NCBI RefSeq assembly: GCF_900115925.1 | Contig: NZ_FOYF01000003.1 | Span: 442,721-506,720 of the forward strand | Source of the DNA: Bacillus sp. cl95 | Lineage (GTDB): Bacteria > Bacillota > Bacilli > Bacillales > Cytobacillaceae | DNA length: 64,000 nucleotides | Reading direction: 5' to 3' | Shown: positions 26,108-34,324 of the stretch, one piece after another | How positions within the stretch are numbered: position 1 is the stretch's first letter | Layout of the letters: every line of letters starts with the position of its first letter | Program-made: the position numbers and the translations under genes | The notes under the pieces: model-generated | What the model saw: only the letters and a program-made list of their open reading frames with translations | The model's database searches: none | What the model was told of the DNA's origin: nothing

Positions 26108-26132
26108 TTAAATCCCTCCCAAAGATTTAAAT

Positions 26133-26146
26133 ACCGACCGGTCTGT
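26133..26146. promoter_or_regulatory. Candidate TetR operator between hydrolase and regulator
   Basis: Palindrome ACCGACCGGTCTGT: perfect GACCGGTC centre (26136-26143) with outer AC/GT pairs. It lies 25 bp upstream of the hydrolase start and stands out from AT-rich surroundings. GACCGGTC cores are frequent in TetR-type operators. Confidence 0.6.
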
Positions 26147-26263
26147 TTTAATTTAACATACCTTTAGCGCTTATCAAGAAAATTTTGGAAACATTTATTG
26201 TCTTTCAAATTATTGTATGTTATTTTGAGACCAAACGGTACTTTTTCAAGGGGGGATTCCATC

Positions 26264-26860
26264 ATGCGAAAAGGTCAAATGACCAAAGAAAATATCATTA
26301 AAGAATCAGCAGTTTTATTTAATACGAAGGGATATTCGGGGACCTCTTTATCAGAAATTATTGATCGCTGTGGGATACAGAAAGGCGGAATCTATAATCA
26401 TTTTGAAAATAAAGACCAGATTGCTTTTGCTGCCTTTGAATATTCCGTTTCACAAATCTTGAATCTCCTTTCGAATGCATTAGAAAATGCAGTCCACTCA
26501 AAAGAAAAACTGTTATCCATATGCATGGTTTACATAGACATCATCGAAAACAACAGGATTGAAGGTGGTTGTCCTATCCTAAATACAGCAATTGAGAGTG
26601 ATGATGGGCACCCTCTGTTAAAAGAACGTGCTCAAGTTGCAATGAATTTTTTCATTAAAAAGTTATCCATGATTATTTTACAAGGTATTGATAATGGCGA
26701 ATTTAGAAAGGATGTAAATTCTGAAGAAGTAAGTAGCTATATCATTGCTGTAGTTGAAGGAGGGTTGATGCTAAGTAAATTATTTGATGATAGCAAGTAC
26801 ATACGACAATGCACGAATAATGTCATACACTATATAGATGATAGGCTGCTAAACAAATAG
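26264..26860 (+). CDS. TetR/AcrR-family transcriptional regulator
   Basis: A 198-aa one-domain HTH plus effector domain. HTH at about residues 8-52: ENIIKESAVLFNTKGYSGTS, SEIIDRCGIQKGGIYNHFEN. The C-terminal half resembles the YxaF/LmrA-type TetR_C domain (GGCPILNTAIESDDGHPLL). The start at 26264 is set by AAGGGGGGA 7 bp upstream. It likely represses the divergent hydrolase through the GACCGGTC palindrome. Confidence 0.9.
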   Translation: MRKGQMTKENIIKESAVLFNTKGYSGTSLSEIIDRCGIQKGGIYNHFENKDQIAFAAFEYSVSQILNLLSNALENAVHSKEKLLSICMVYIDIIENNRIEGGCPILNTAIESDDGHPLLKERAQVAMNFFIKKLSMIILQGIDNGEFRKDVNSEEVSSYIIAVVEGGLMLSKLFDDSKYIRQCTNNVIHYIDDRLLNK

Positions 26861-26917
26861 ATTCTGTCTCTTCTATCACAACTGCTAACTTTACCAAAGA
26901 ATGATTGTTTCTAAAAC

Positions 26918-26953
26918 AAAAGCCACATTTCCCATATATGAAATGCGGCTTTT
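26918..26953. terminator. Bidirectional terminator between the TetR and ABC1-kinase genes
   Basis: A 14-bp stem AAAAGCCACATTTC / GAAATGCGGCTTTT with one mismatch and an 8-nt loop; A/T-rich ends on both sides, between convergent genes. Confidence 0.8.
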
Positions 26954-26993
26954 CCCATTGTTTTTTGAGTTATGTGTATACTCTGCTAAATAT

Positions 26994-28613
26994 TTATCTC
27001 CTTACTTCATGCATATACTTCATCCATTTTTTTAGTTTATGACTACATACTATATACCCAATAAGAGAAGTGGCCGTTAGTGCAGCAGATATCCCTAAGA
27101 TAAGGGTTTGAGAGGCGTATATTCCACCTACGATTCCTGCAAATCCTAGTATTGTTAATTGAAAGAAGCGGTTTTTGTTATTTTCAAAAATCATAAATTG
27201 AAATTGTCTTCTTTGTTCTATTTCTTTTAAGTTCGTTAAGGTTTTTGGTGTATCTAAAAACTCTGTTATGGAATGAATGATTTTAAAAATTGGTTGTGAT
27301 TGTAACCACGTCCAAATCAGTGACCATTTATTATTGCCCTGTTTGTTTAACCAATTCATAAATACAGGTTTCCCTAATTCCATTAACTCAGCCTCTGGAG
27401 CTAGATTACGTATTATTCCTTCAATTGTAATAAAGGATCGCCCCAAGAAGACGAATCTAGTGGGAACTTGTATTGGTAGTGCCTGAATTAAATCATTCAT
27501 TTCTAGTTTTAATGCCATCAGATTTACTTCTTTTAGTTGTGAGAGTTGGAAAGAACCCATTTCAGCTAATAATCGCTCAAGCGTTTTTGAATCTGCTGCT
27601 GGAAGTAAAAATCCTAATTGATACAAGCAGTCTACAGTTTTGGCATAATTTTTAGAAAGAATGCTTTCAATTAAACTTTGAAAGTACGTGGCGTCCCTCT
27701 TCGTGATTTCTCCTACCATTCCAAAGTCAAGTAAGATTATTTTCCCTTCCTTGGATACAAGTACGTTTCCGGTATGTGGATCGGCATGGAACAATCCATG
27801 CTCAAGCCATTGAGGAAGGAACACAGTGATAAGTTTTTGAGCCAGTTCTTCTCCACTCACTCCTAATTTTTCCAACTCTTCCTTGTCACTTAGACGTATG
27901 CCCTCCACCCATTCCATGACGAGTACATTAGAGGTACTAAGATGCGCGTAAACGCAAGGAATTTGCACAATATCCAGTTCCTTAAAACGATTTTTGAAGT
28001 ATAGTAAAGTTTCCAATTCGGTCGAATAGTCAAGCTCTCTTCCGATCACTTGTTTAAGTTCTTTGAAAAGGACTTTCAAATTAATAAAGCCCTTTGGAAT
28101 GGGAACAAAGTGATCGGCAAACCAAATAATAATACTTAATATCCTGAAATCGGTTTGTACGATTGAATCAATATGAGGCCGCTTAACTTTTATAGCCACT
28201 AGAGTTCCATCTTGTAATACTCCTTTATAAACTTCTCCAATCGACGCGGAAGCAATGGCTGTTTTCTCAATGGATTTAAGGTGATCACTAATGGAATCCC
28301 CCCATTCCTTTTCTAAAATTTTCTGGATTTCATTCCAATTTGAAGGGGGAACATGATCTGTAAGATGTTCAATTTGACGAATGAAGGCTTGAGGTAACAA
28401 ATCTCCACGAGTACTGAGGATTTGGCCAATCTTAATCAGTAAACCTTCCAATTCAAATAATGTATCTCTAAATCGCCTCCCTATTTCCTCCCAAAGTTTC
28501 TCCCACTCTACTTTGGGCTTCCTCCGAAGTTTGTGCCAATATATTTTTAAAAAGATAATAAAGGCCATAAAAAGCACCTTTGACATTCTATACAGCTTAT
28601 TCCTTGATTTCAT
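26994..28613 (-). CDS. ABC1/AarF/UbiB-family atypical kinase, membrane-anchored
   Basis: A 539-aa protein-kinase-like fold. Family motifs are KxGQ in IKIGQILSTRGDLLP, the Ala-rich loop AIASASIGEVYKG, the Lys in VAIKVKRPHID, HADPHTGNVLV and the DFG-type LLDFGMVG. The C-terminus has two hydrophobic segments (about residues 480-525), as in other members. The family is an ATPase/kinase linked to isoprenoid-lipid (quinone) metabolism. In a menaquinone-using Firmicute the target is unknown. GAGAGG lies upstream of the ATG; monocistronic. Confidence 0.9.
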   Translation of the reverse strand: MKSRNKLYRMSKVLFMAFIIFLKIYWHKLRRKPKVEWEKLWEEIGRRFRDTLFELEGLLIKIGQILSTRGDLLPQAFIRQIEHLTDHVPPSNWNEIQKILEKEWGDSISDHLKSIEKTAIASASIGEVYKGVLQDGTLVAIKVKRPHIDSIVQTDFRILSIIIWFADHFVPIPKGFINLKVLFKELKQVIGRELDYSTELETLLYFKNRFKELDIVQIPCVYAHLSTSNVLVMEWVEGIRLSDKEELEKLGVSGEELAQKLITVFLPQWLEHGLFHADPHTGNVLVSKEGKIILLDFGMVGEITKRDATYFQSLIESILSKNYAKTVDCLYQLGFLLPAADSKTLERLLAEMGSFQLSQLKEVNLMALKLEMNDLIQALPIQVPTRFVFLGRSFITIEGIIRNLAPEAELMELGKPVFMNWLNKQGNNKWSLIWTWLQSQPIFKIIHSITEFLDTPKTLTNLKEIEQRRQFQFMIFENNKNRFFQLTILGFAGIVGGIYASQTLILGISAALTATSLIGYIVCSHKLKKWMKYMHEVRR

Positions 28614-28722
28614 TGCTAGCCCTCTCTTCGCTTAATCTTCATTTTAGAAAAAATGTCCTTGTTTATCCTAATCTCATGTATATTCGAATTTGATTTAACT
28701 TAAAATATATAAAAAAATAGCC

Positions 28723-28755
28723 TGTTACCAAGGACATAATTATCCCTTGGTGACA
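28723..28755 (-). terminator. Terminator of the small membrane-protein gene
   Basis: An 11-bp stem TGTTACCAAGG / CCTTGGTGACA (one G-T) and an 11-nt loop; on the minus strand T7 follows after GGCTA. Confidence 0.75.
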
Positions 28756-28848
28756 AGCTCCTCCAAGTGTTTTAGATATATTCTTTTATTAAATTGATTT
28801 ATTTTCTTATGACAATTATATATACGTACTAGTTATTGAAAGGTTTCA

Positions 28849-29025
28849 TTATTGAAATCCACCTGTATCCTTATTATCGCCCATGAGATAATTTGAACTT
28901 TCTCGAGATTTGGTATTAGGGTCAATTGTTATGTGAGGGTTGTTGTTGTTTTTCTTACGGTTATTATCTATGAGTATAGCTAAGGCTAATATAATGAAAA
29001 TAAGCGCAATAAATAACCATGCCAT
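28849..29025 (-). CDS. Small single-span membrane protein, function unknown
   Basis: A 58-aa protein with one N-terminal span (AWLFIALIFIILALAILI), a basic Asn-rich linker (DNNRKKNNNN) and a hydrophilic tail. The ATG at 29025 has AAGGGAG 8 bp upstream. Not recognised; monocistronic with a strong terminator. Confidence 0.6.
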   Translation of the reverse strand: MAWLFIALIFIILALAILIDNNRKKNNNNPHITIDPNTKSRESSNYLMGDNKDTGGFQ

Positions 29026-29099
29026 GAAAAACACTCCCTTCATTCATAATATATGATCATTTCCTCTGAAATTTCTTCTTGCCATTTCTGTTAAAAAAC

Positions 29100-29942
29100 C
29101 TAATATAACCAATGTCTAGGAGTACTTAAGGAATATGGTAATTTTGTATGAATATCACCATTTGCCGAATTTAACTGTGCTTGCGTTAGAAAAATACTTC
29201 CCATTAGATTTGCCCCCCTTAGGTCCGCGTCTCGCAAGTCTGCACCAATAAAGTCAGATACACTCAAGTCTGCTTCCCCAAGGTCAGCAGCAATGAGTAA
29301 AGCTCCTCTCAAATTTGATCCTTTAAGATTAACACCTCTTAATTTTGCACCAATGAGATTGCTTCCCCTATTCATTTTTCTATGATTTTTGTCTTTCTTT
29401 ACTTTTGCACGTACTAATTCACTTGTTTTTAGAAGCAGGTCATTAACCTTTGCTCTATGGACAAGCATATCAAGATCTAGGATTGATTCTGGATTTAGAT
29501 AAGTTAATTGGTCTATTTCTTCCATAGCCTTTTGAAGATCAGCATGGATTGATCTAGTATCTTTTATGCTAAGCGCTTCGTTGAGGTAAAGCAGCATTTC
29601 GTGAAGTTGTTGCATGATAGGAAATACATCAAACATTTGCTTAGAGGACTCGGGATTTTCTCTCCAACCCTTCCCCTTATATGTCACTTGGGAAACCTTT
29701 TGTCCCGCACCAAAGCACTCATAAACCGTACAGCCTCGATAACCTTCACTTCTGAGATTTTTGTGGATACGACAACGATAATCTGTTTGCAAGTTTTCAC
29801 AAGGAGTGCCTCCATCTTTATCCAATGCAAAATCAGTAGATTTAGCATAAGGCAATGCTACACAGCATAAACCGAAACAGTTTTCGCAGTCAGCACTTAA
29901 TTTCTTTTTAATGTTATCGTTATTCATTAATTGATTTGGCAA
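29100..29942 (-). CDS. Cysteine-cluster plus pentapeptide-repeat protein
   Basis: A 280-aa two-part protein. Residues 19-85 hold nine cysteines in a YkgJ-like metal-cluster pattern (CENCFGLCC; GGTPCENL; YRCRIH; GCTVYECFGAG). Residues about 200-250 are pentapeptide repeats A(D/N)LxX (LRGVNLKGSNLRGALLIAAD; ADLRDADLRGANL). The start is a TTG with GGAAG 8 bp upstream. Pentapeptide proteins such as Qnr mimic DNA and protect gyrase, but the fused metal-binding part makes that role uncertain. This domain pair occurs in soil bacilli; function unknown. Confidence 0.85.
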   Translation of the reverse strand: MPNQLMNNDNIKKKLSADCENCFGLCCVALPYAKSTDFALDKDGGTPCENLQTDYRCRIHKNLRSEGYRGCTVYECFGAGQKVSQVTYKGKGWRENPESSKQMFDVFPIMQQLHEMLLYLNEALSIKDTRSIHADLQKAMEEIDQLTYLNPESILDLDMLVHRAKVNDLLLKTSELVRAKVKKDKNHRKMNRGSNLIGAKLRGVNLKGSNLRGALLIAADLGEADLSVSDFIGADLRDADLRGANLMGSIFLTQAQLNSANGDIHTKLPYSLSTPRHWLY

Positions 29943-30192
29943 GTCTTACACTTCCTTATGACGCTTAGATAAAAATAAGATTTAACTATTAGCCTATTTC
30001 AGAATAACGCTCATCTTAAAACTATGAGCAAGATTACTTAATTTTACCATAATTTAGTCCTGGATTTTAACTATGAAGTTACTGATAAATCTGGATAAGT
30101 GTCATTTTCCTTATTAGTAATAGTCGCATTTAACTGACTAAAAATTACACATTGGTTTTTCATCTCAAAGGGTTATCCTCTAAAATACTTTA

Positions 30193-30201
30193 TGGTATGA
30201 T
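30193..30201 (+). promoter_or_regulatory. Extended -10 promoter of the MFS gene
   Basis: TGGTATGAT: a TG-N extended -10 with TATGAT at 30196-30201; no clear -35. The rest of 29943-30259 is AT-rich and holds no gene or repeat that I can see. Confidence 0.45.
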
Positions 30202-30259
30202 AAGTGAATTGTTTTCTTTCATATAACACATTTTCATTCATCTAAGAAAAGAGGTAATT

Positions 30260-31450
30260 ATGCAAGCAACAGAATTAACAAAGCGACATTGGCTTCTCAT
30301 TTTCACATTAAGTTTATTAACGTTTGTTTTAGGGACAAGCGAATTTGTTATCGTAGGGATCTTAACAGATATTTCTTCGAGTCTTCATATGACAAATGCC
30401 AAAGCTGGTACACTCGTTTCCGCTTTTGCCATTACTTTTGCCATCGCTACACCCATTGTAATGTCAGCAACAAGTCATTTTCCGAAGCGAAAATGGATGT
30501 TATTCTTGATTGGTTCTTTTATTATATTTAATGCTTTGTGCGTGATTTCAACGAGTTATATCATGCTCCTTGGACTTCGGATGTTGACGGCCATTGTAAC
30601 AGGCGTGTTGATTTCACTTGCCATGATTGTAGCAAGTGAGACGATGCCGATTGCAAAACGTGGACTTGCTATATCATTCGTTTTCGGTGGTTTTACACTC
30701 GCTAACGTGGTTGGAGTACCTATAGGCACTGTCATCGCAGAATGGTATAACTGGCATGGTACTTTCATATTGACGACTATTTTCGGTGGATTTGCATTTT
30801 TGGCATCTTTCTTTATTTTACCTGATCTGAAAAGCCAAAATCGCAGTTCGATGCGTGATCAGTTTGCTTTATTAACACACCCAAGAATTTTAATGGCTTT
30901 TTTCATTCCTGCTCTGGGATTTGGAGCCACATATACCGTTTTCACTTATCTTGTTCCGATTTTGAAAGGGATGGAAGCACCAAACAGTTCAATTAGTTTG
31001 ATTCTATTTGCATACGGCTTTATTTCTATTTTCAGTAACATACTTGCAGGAAAAATTGCCAGCCACAATCCCATTGGGCGCCTAAGATTTGTTTTTTTTG
31101 TACAAGCAATTGTCTTGATGAGTCTTTATTGGACGACAAGCACTTTTACCCTAGGGTTATTTAATATTGGATTAATGTCCCTAATGGCCATCATGTTAAC
31201 AACATCTACTCAGCTTTATCTAATAGATCTTGCCCGTATATATCAACCAAAAGCAACTGGACTTGCAGCTTCGTTGATGCCAGTTGCAAGTAATGTGGGG
31301 ATTGCATTAGGCTCAGCATTAGGCGGACTTGTTTATCATCAAGGAAACTTAATGAATGTGACCTGGGTTGGAGGATTAGTTGCCATTTCAGCTAGTCTTC
31401 TAACTTTCTTTAGTCATCGATTAGATCAAAAACAATTGAAATCCTCCTAA
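30260..31450 (+). CDS. MFS transporter, DHA1-type drug/sugar efflux family
   Basis: A 396-aa protein with 12 predicted spans. The N-terminus (LGTSEFVIVGILTDISSSLH) is characteristic of AraJ/YdhP/PbuE-like DHA1 exporters. The motif A position reads SHFPKRKW, and VGVPIGTVIAEWYNWHGTF fits motif C. Likely substrates include drugs, nucleosides or arabinose-like sugars; not decided. AAGAGG precedes the start. Confidence 0.88.
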   Translation: MQATELTKRHWLLIFTLSLLTFVLGTSEFVIVGILTDISSSLHMTNAKAGTLVSAFAITFAIATPIVMSATSHFPKRKWMLFLIGSFIIFNALCVISTSYIMLLGLRMLTAIVTGVLISLAMIVASETMPIAKRGLAISFVFGGFTLANVVGVPIGTVIAEWYNWHGTFILTTIFGGFAFLASFFILPDLKSQNRSSMRDQFALLTHPRILMAFFIPALGFGATYTVFTYLVPILKGMEAPNSSISLILFAYGFISIFSNILAGKIASHNPIGRLRFVFFVQAIVLMSLYWTTSTFTLGLFNIGLMSLMAIMLTTSTQLYLIDLARIYQPKATGLAASLMPVASNVGIALGSALGGLVYHQGNLMNVTWVGGLVAISASLLTFFSHRLDQKQLKSS

Positions 31451-31538
31451 CGGTTTCATGCATTCTAATTGTGAGGAGCTTCTCTTTTTATGAGGGGTTC
31501 TTACAAACTCTAAATACAAAAATTGGCATTCAACAATA

Positions 31539-31628
31539 TATCAGTCTGTTTTTTGTACCTAATTGACATTTTCTAAAAAGTATTCGCCTGTTTTTTGATG
31601 CTAATCGACGTTTTCAAAAATGTTAACG
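31539..31628. repeat. Two tandem 42-bp units, copy B of an intergenic repeat
   Basis: Two 42-bp units (31539-31580, 31581-31622) followed by TTAACG. Each carries CTGTTTTTT, then CTAAT(C/T)GAC(G/A), then TTTTC(A/T)AAAA. The same two-unit array is at 43108-43197. The units match those at the other locus better at the second position than at the first. Confidence 0.8.
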
Positions 31629-31679
31629 CAAAGTCAAAGCAAAGTTCAAACTTATTCCCGATTTCAACCAACAACACAA

Positions 31680-31715
31680 ATAGCCATCTAATTCCCATGA
31701 GAATTAGATGGCTAT
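31680..31715. terminator. Bidirectional terminator after the MFS gene
   Basis: Perfect 15-bp stem ATAGCCATCTAATTC / GAATTAGATGGCTAT with a 6-nt loop. It lies between the MFS gene and a convergent small gene. Only repeat copy B and this hairpin were recognised in 31451-31825. Confidence 0.75.
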
Positions 31716-31825
31716 TTGTATTACTTCCCTTTCTATACAGTAATCCAGAAGGGAACCCGATAGCCTACAATGGCAACTGTATTTAAATTATGTAGCTTAA
31801 TTTAAATGGTATTCTATGAACATCG

Positions 31826-32029
31826 TTAATTCTTATTTGTCCATTTCTCCCATAGAACTTTCCAAACTGGATTCGTTTTGATCATTAATACCCAACTTAG
31901 AGGGAGAGTGGAGATTACAATTGGCGAAGGTGGGACATGAAACATAAGAGAAAGTGGAAACCAAATTGTTAATCCTAAGGTTCCAGCAATTAGAAACAAA
32001 TGCACTTTAAACAAATACTCCATCCGCAT
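31826..32029 (-). CDS. Small two-span membrane protein, function unknown
   Basis: A 67-aa protein with hydrophobic segments at about residues 7-27 and 33-50 and a basic, Trp-rich C-terminus (VWKVLWEKWTNKN). Start at 32029, 5 bp after GGAGG; a longer reading starts inside that site. Not recognised. Confidence 0.55.
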   Translation of the reverse strand: MRMEYLFKVHLFLIAGTLGLTIWFPLSLMFHVPPSPIVISTLPLSWVLMIKTNPVWKVLWEKWTNKN

Positions 32030-32041
32030 TCTTTCCTCCAT

Positions 32042-32542
32042 TATGTTTGTACATTGTTATTTATTATTCCTTTCTAAGAACGAAAAAACCTTCTAACTCA
32101 TTATTTTTGAGCCGAAAGTTGCATTAAATCTAGCCTCATCTAGAGCAATAAGACGAGCCTATGAGAAGAAGATTTAAATTTCACGGTGTTAACCTCATCC
32201 ACATCTATTTTATTCAGTGGATTGTTAACTAGGCTCTTTTCGAAAACTTTATTGTTATTGGAACAAGAAAAAGCCGGCTGTAGGGCTTTTTCTATACTGA
32301 AACCATTAGGAATTTAGCGTTTAGAATTTTGTATTGAGGAAAAGAACACGAAATAAGAATCTATACCTCTTGTTGGCTTTTGCGTAAAAGCAATAATCAA
32401 ATCGTAAAAAGCCATTAATAATTTCAATTCTTAGGTTCAAATTTTTAAAAGGTGCTTCCACTTCTCATTATCAACCAAAATCGCTTTAAGTTATAGATAA
32501 AAAGTTCCAAAAAGGGTTGAATGATTTTGAAGCAGATTTTCC
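32042..32542. other. Non-coding stretch with one orphan hairpin
   Basis: No gene is supported. A perfect 10-bp hairpin AGAAAAAGCC / GGCTTTTTCT (32266-32293) looks like a terminator without an adjacent gene, which suggests a lost gene or an unannotated RNA upstream of it. The rest is AT-rich with scattered stops. Confidence 0.5.
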
Positions 32543-32567
32543 GTTTTATTTAGGAAATTAAGGGTAA
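32543..32567 (+). promoter_or_regulatory. SigB-like promoter of the 23-aa peptide gene
   Basis: GTTTTA (32543-32548), a 13-bp spacer and GGGTAA (32562-32567). The SigB consensus is GTTTAA-N12-14-GGGTAT, so each box differs by one base. It lies 43 bp before the start codon. Confidence 0.55.
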
Positions 32568-32610
32568 TATGAGAAATGAAGAATTATTTACATAATGGAG
32601 GAAAAGTTTT

Positions 32611-32682
32611 ATGAAATTACTTTTAATTGTGGCCATAATCGCTATTGTCTATATAGCGTATAAAAAGTTCAAACGAAGTTAA
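32611..32682 (+). CDS. 23-aa single-span membrane peptide, probable general-stress gene
   Basis: Frame beginning MKLLLIVAIIAIVYIAYKK and ending FKRS: one span and a basic tail. It has a strong GGAGGA 8 bp upstream, a SigB-like promoter and a strong terminator starting 2 bp after the stop. This complete transcription unit is good evidence of a real gene despite its size. The shape also fits type I toxins, but no antisense promoter was recognised. Confidence 0.7.
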   Translation: MKLLLIVAIIAIVYIAYKKFKRS

Positions 32683-32683
32683 G

Positions 32684-32711
32684 AAAAAGGGGCTCATTTG
32701 AGTCCCTTTTT
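32684..32711 (+). terminator. Terminator of the 23-aa peptide gene
   Basis: AAAAAGGGGCTC / GAGTCCCTTTTT, 12-bp stem with one G-T mismatch and a 4-nt loop. It also suits the convergent VOC gene. Confidence 0.8.
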
Positions 32712-32735
32712 CTATTGGTAAACTATTTCTCAATT

Positions 32736-33131
32736 CTATTTGGCATTCACATCGGGTTGATGAATTCCAAATATGTTGCCTTCGGTATCAATATAGTAAC
32801 CTTGCCAAGCCATTCCCGGAAGGGCATACTTCGGCAAAGCAACCTTGCCACCATTCTCAAGAATCTTAGCTTCTGTTGAATCGTAATCTTCCACTCCCAT
32901 TGTACAAGCAAACGCATTTACAGCTTGGTTCGAATCCGGCATCGCACCTTGACGTTGCATCAAAGCACCATTGATACCAGGTTCATTCTCATCACCAGTA
33001 ACTGCTCCAAAGTAAGGCATGCCTGCAAAATCACTCCAATCTTGAAATGACCAGCCGAACACCTCTCCATAAAACTTTTTTGCACGATCCATATCACTTA
33101 CATGAACTTCAAAATGAACTAATCTTCCCAT
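32736..33131 (-). CDS. VOC/glyoxalase-superfamily protein
   Basis: A 131-aa protein with two beta-alpha-beta-beta-beta modules: N-terminal LVHFEVHVSDMDRAKKFYGE and FGWSF, C-terminal GYYIDTEGNIFGIHQPD with a metal-type Glu/His. It fits the YybH/CA_C2195-type glyoxalase-bleomycin-resistance group; its substrate is unknown. A clear AGGAGG precedes the ATG. Confidence 0.85.
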   Translation of the reverse strand: MGRLVHFEVHVSDMDRAKKFYGEVFGWSFQDWSDFAGMPYFGAVTGDENEPGINGALMQRQGAMPDSNQAVNAFACTMGVEDYDSTEAKILENGGKVALPKYALPGMAWQGYYIDTEGNIFGIHQPDVNAK

Positions 33132-33460
33132 GATAACCTCCTAGTGTAATAAAAAATTAAACATCTCTTTATTATTCAGTTTGCTTGCTTAAAATCCCTT
33201 TCAATATGAAATTGGTATGGAAATAAATTTAACTTCTATCAGCACGATAAATCAATAATTAAGTTTAATACAATCTTTTACCCTTATTATGTCCATCTCT
33301 AAAAAGATGTATAGCTTTTTACTGCAATGCAAGAATTTCAAAAAGCACATTCGCAAAAACAATTCGTCACAAATTGTCCACTGGAAAACGACCTTAAACA
33401 CTACTAAACTTCTAACTGTAAAAGGAATATTCTTTTAAATTAAAGATGGGGTGCATCAAA
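33132..33460. other. Non-coding stretch before the YitT-family gene
   Basis: AT-rich; no small gene, repeat or structured element recognised. It must hold the promoters of the divergent VOC and YitT genes, but no clear -35/-10 pair was found. Confidence 0.4.
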
Positions 33461-34282
33461 GTGAAACAGACATTTAAACAAGTCATCGTCCTAACTGCCA
33501 TCACACTACTTATGGCCTTTGCCTTAAACTCATTTCTCATCCCGCATCGTGTTCTTACTGGAGGAGTTGCAGGGATTGCCATCATTATTCAACAATATTT
33601 ACACATCAATACTGGCTGGATTATTCTCGCTATCAATATCCCGCTATTTGTTCTAGGATTCTTCCACCTAGGTAAAAGATTTTTGATTCTGACCATCTAT
33701 TCGGTCATTTTACTATCCGTATCCATGAAGATCATCCCTGTAAATGCTTTTAGCGAAGATATCCTGCTATCAAGTATTGTCGGTGGCGTCATGTTTGGTT
33801 TTGGCGTTGGTACTTTGATTAGATTTGGCGCTTCAGCAGGAGGTATTGATATAATCAGCCTGATATTGGCCCGAAAAAAAGACCTGCCTGTTGGAATGCT
33901 CATCACCTATATGAATGTTGCGATTGTGGGAGCATCCGCTTTAGTATTCGGTATCGATAAGACTCTTTACACGCTTTTCGCCATTTTTGCTTCTGGACGA
34001 ACCGTTGATGCTGTCCATACCAATCATGTCAAATTAACGGTAACGATTGTGACTGAAAAGTGGAATGAGATAAACAATGCATTAATTAGATTGCATAAGC
34101 GTGGAATTACAATGACTGACGCAGAAGGAGTGTATACACATTCTCCAAAGAAGGTATTGACGACGGTTATTACAAAATATGAGCTCTCTGAAACGAAGGA
34201 CGCGATCCGACAAATGGACCCAGGTGCATTTGTTCATGTGACGAAAGCAATTGAAGTCATGGGACGTTTTAGAAAAGTATAA
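33461..34282 (+). CDS. YitT-family membrane protein (DUF161 plus DUF2179)
   Basis: A 273-aa protein with about five N-terminal spans (LNSFLIPHRVLTGGVAGIAI is a hallmark; RFGASAGGIDIISLIL repeats the pattern) and a cytoplasmic C-terminal DUF2179 domain (GITMTDAEGVYTHSPKKVL). A GTG start at 33461 is chosen because GGGGTG lies 7 bp upstream, while the earlier ATG lacks a site. Function of the family is unresolved; paralogues in Bacillus include YitT, YpjC and YqfU. Confidence 0.9.
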   Translation: MKQTFKQVIVLTAITLLMAFALNSFLIPHRVLTGGVAGIAIIIQQYLHINTGWIILAINIPLFVLGFFHLGKRFLILTIYSVILLSVSMKIIPVNAFSEDILLSSIVGGVMFGFGVGTLIRFGASAGGIDIISLILARKKDLPVGMLITYMNVAIVGASALVFGIDKTLYTLFAIFASGRTVDAVHTNHVKLTVTIVTEKWNEINNALIRLHKRGITMTDAEGVYTHSPKKVLTTVITKYELSETKDAIRQMDPGAFVHVTKAIEVMGRFRKV

Positions 34283-34308
34283 AAAGAGCCGCTGATGAGC
34301 GGCTCTTT
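34283..34308. terminator. Bidirectional terminator between the yitT-like gene and ppdK
   Basis: Perfect 11-bp stem AAAGAGCCGCT / AGCGGCTCTTT, GATG loop, between convergent genes. Confidence 0.85.
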
Positions 34309-34324
34309 ACTTCTTCAGGAATCG

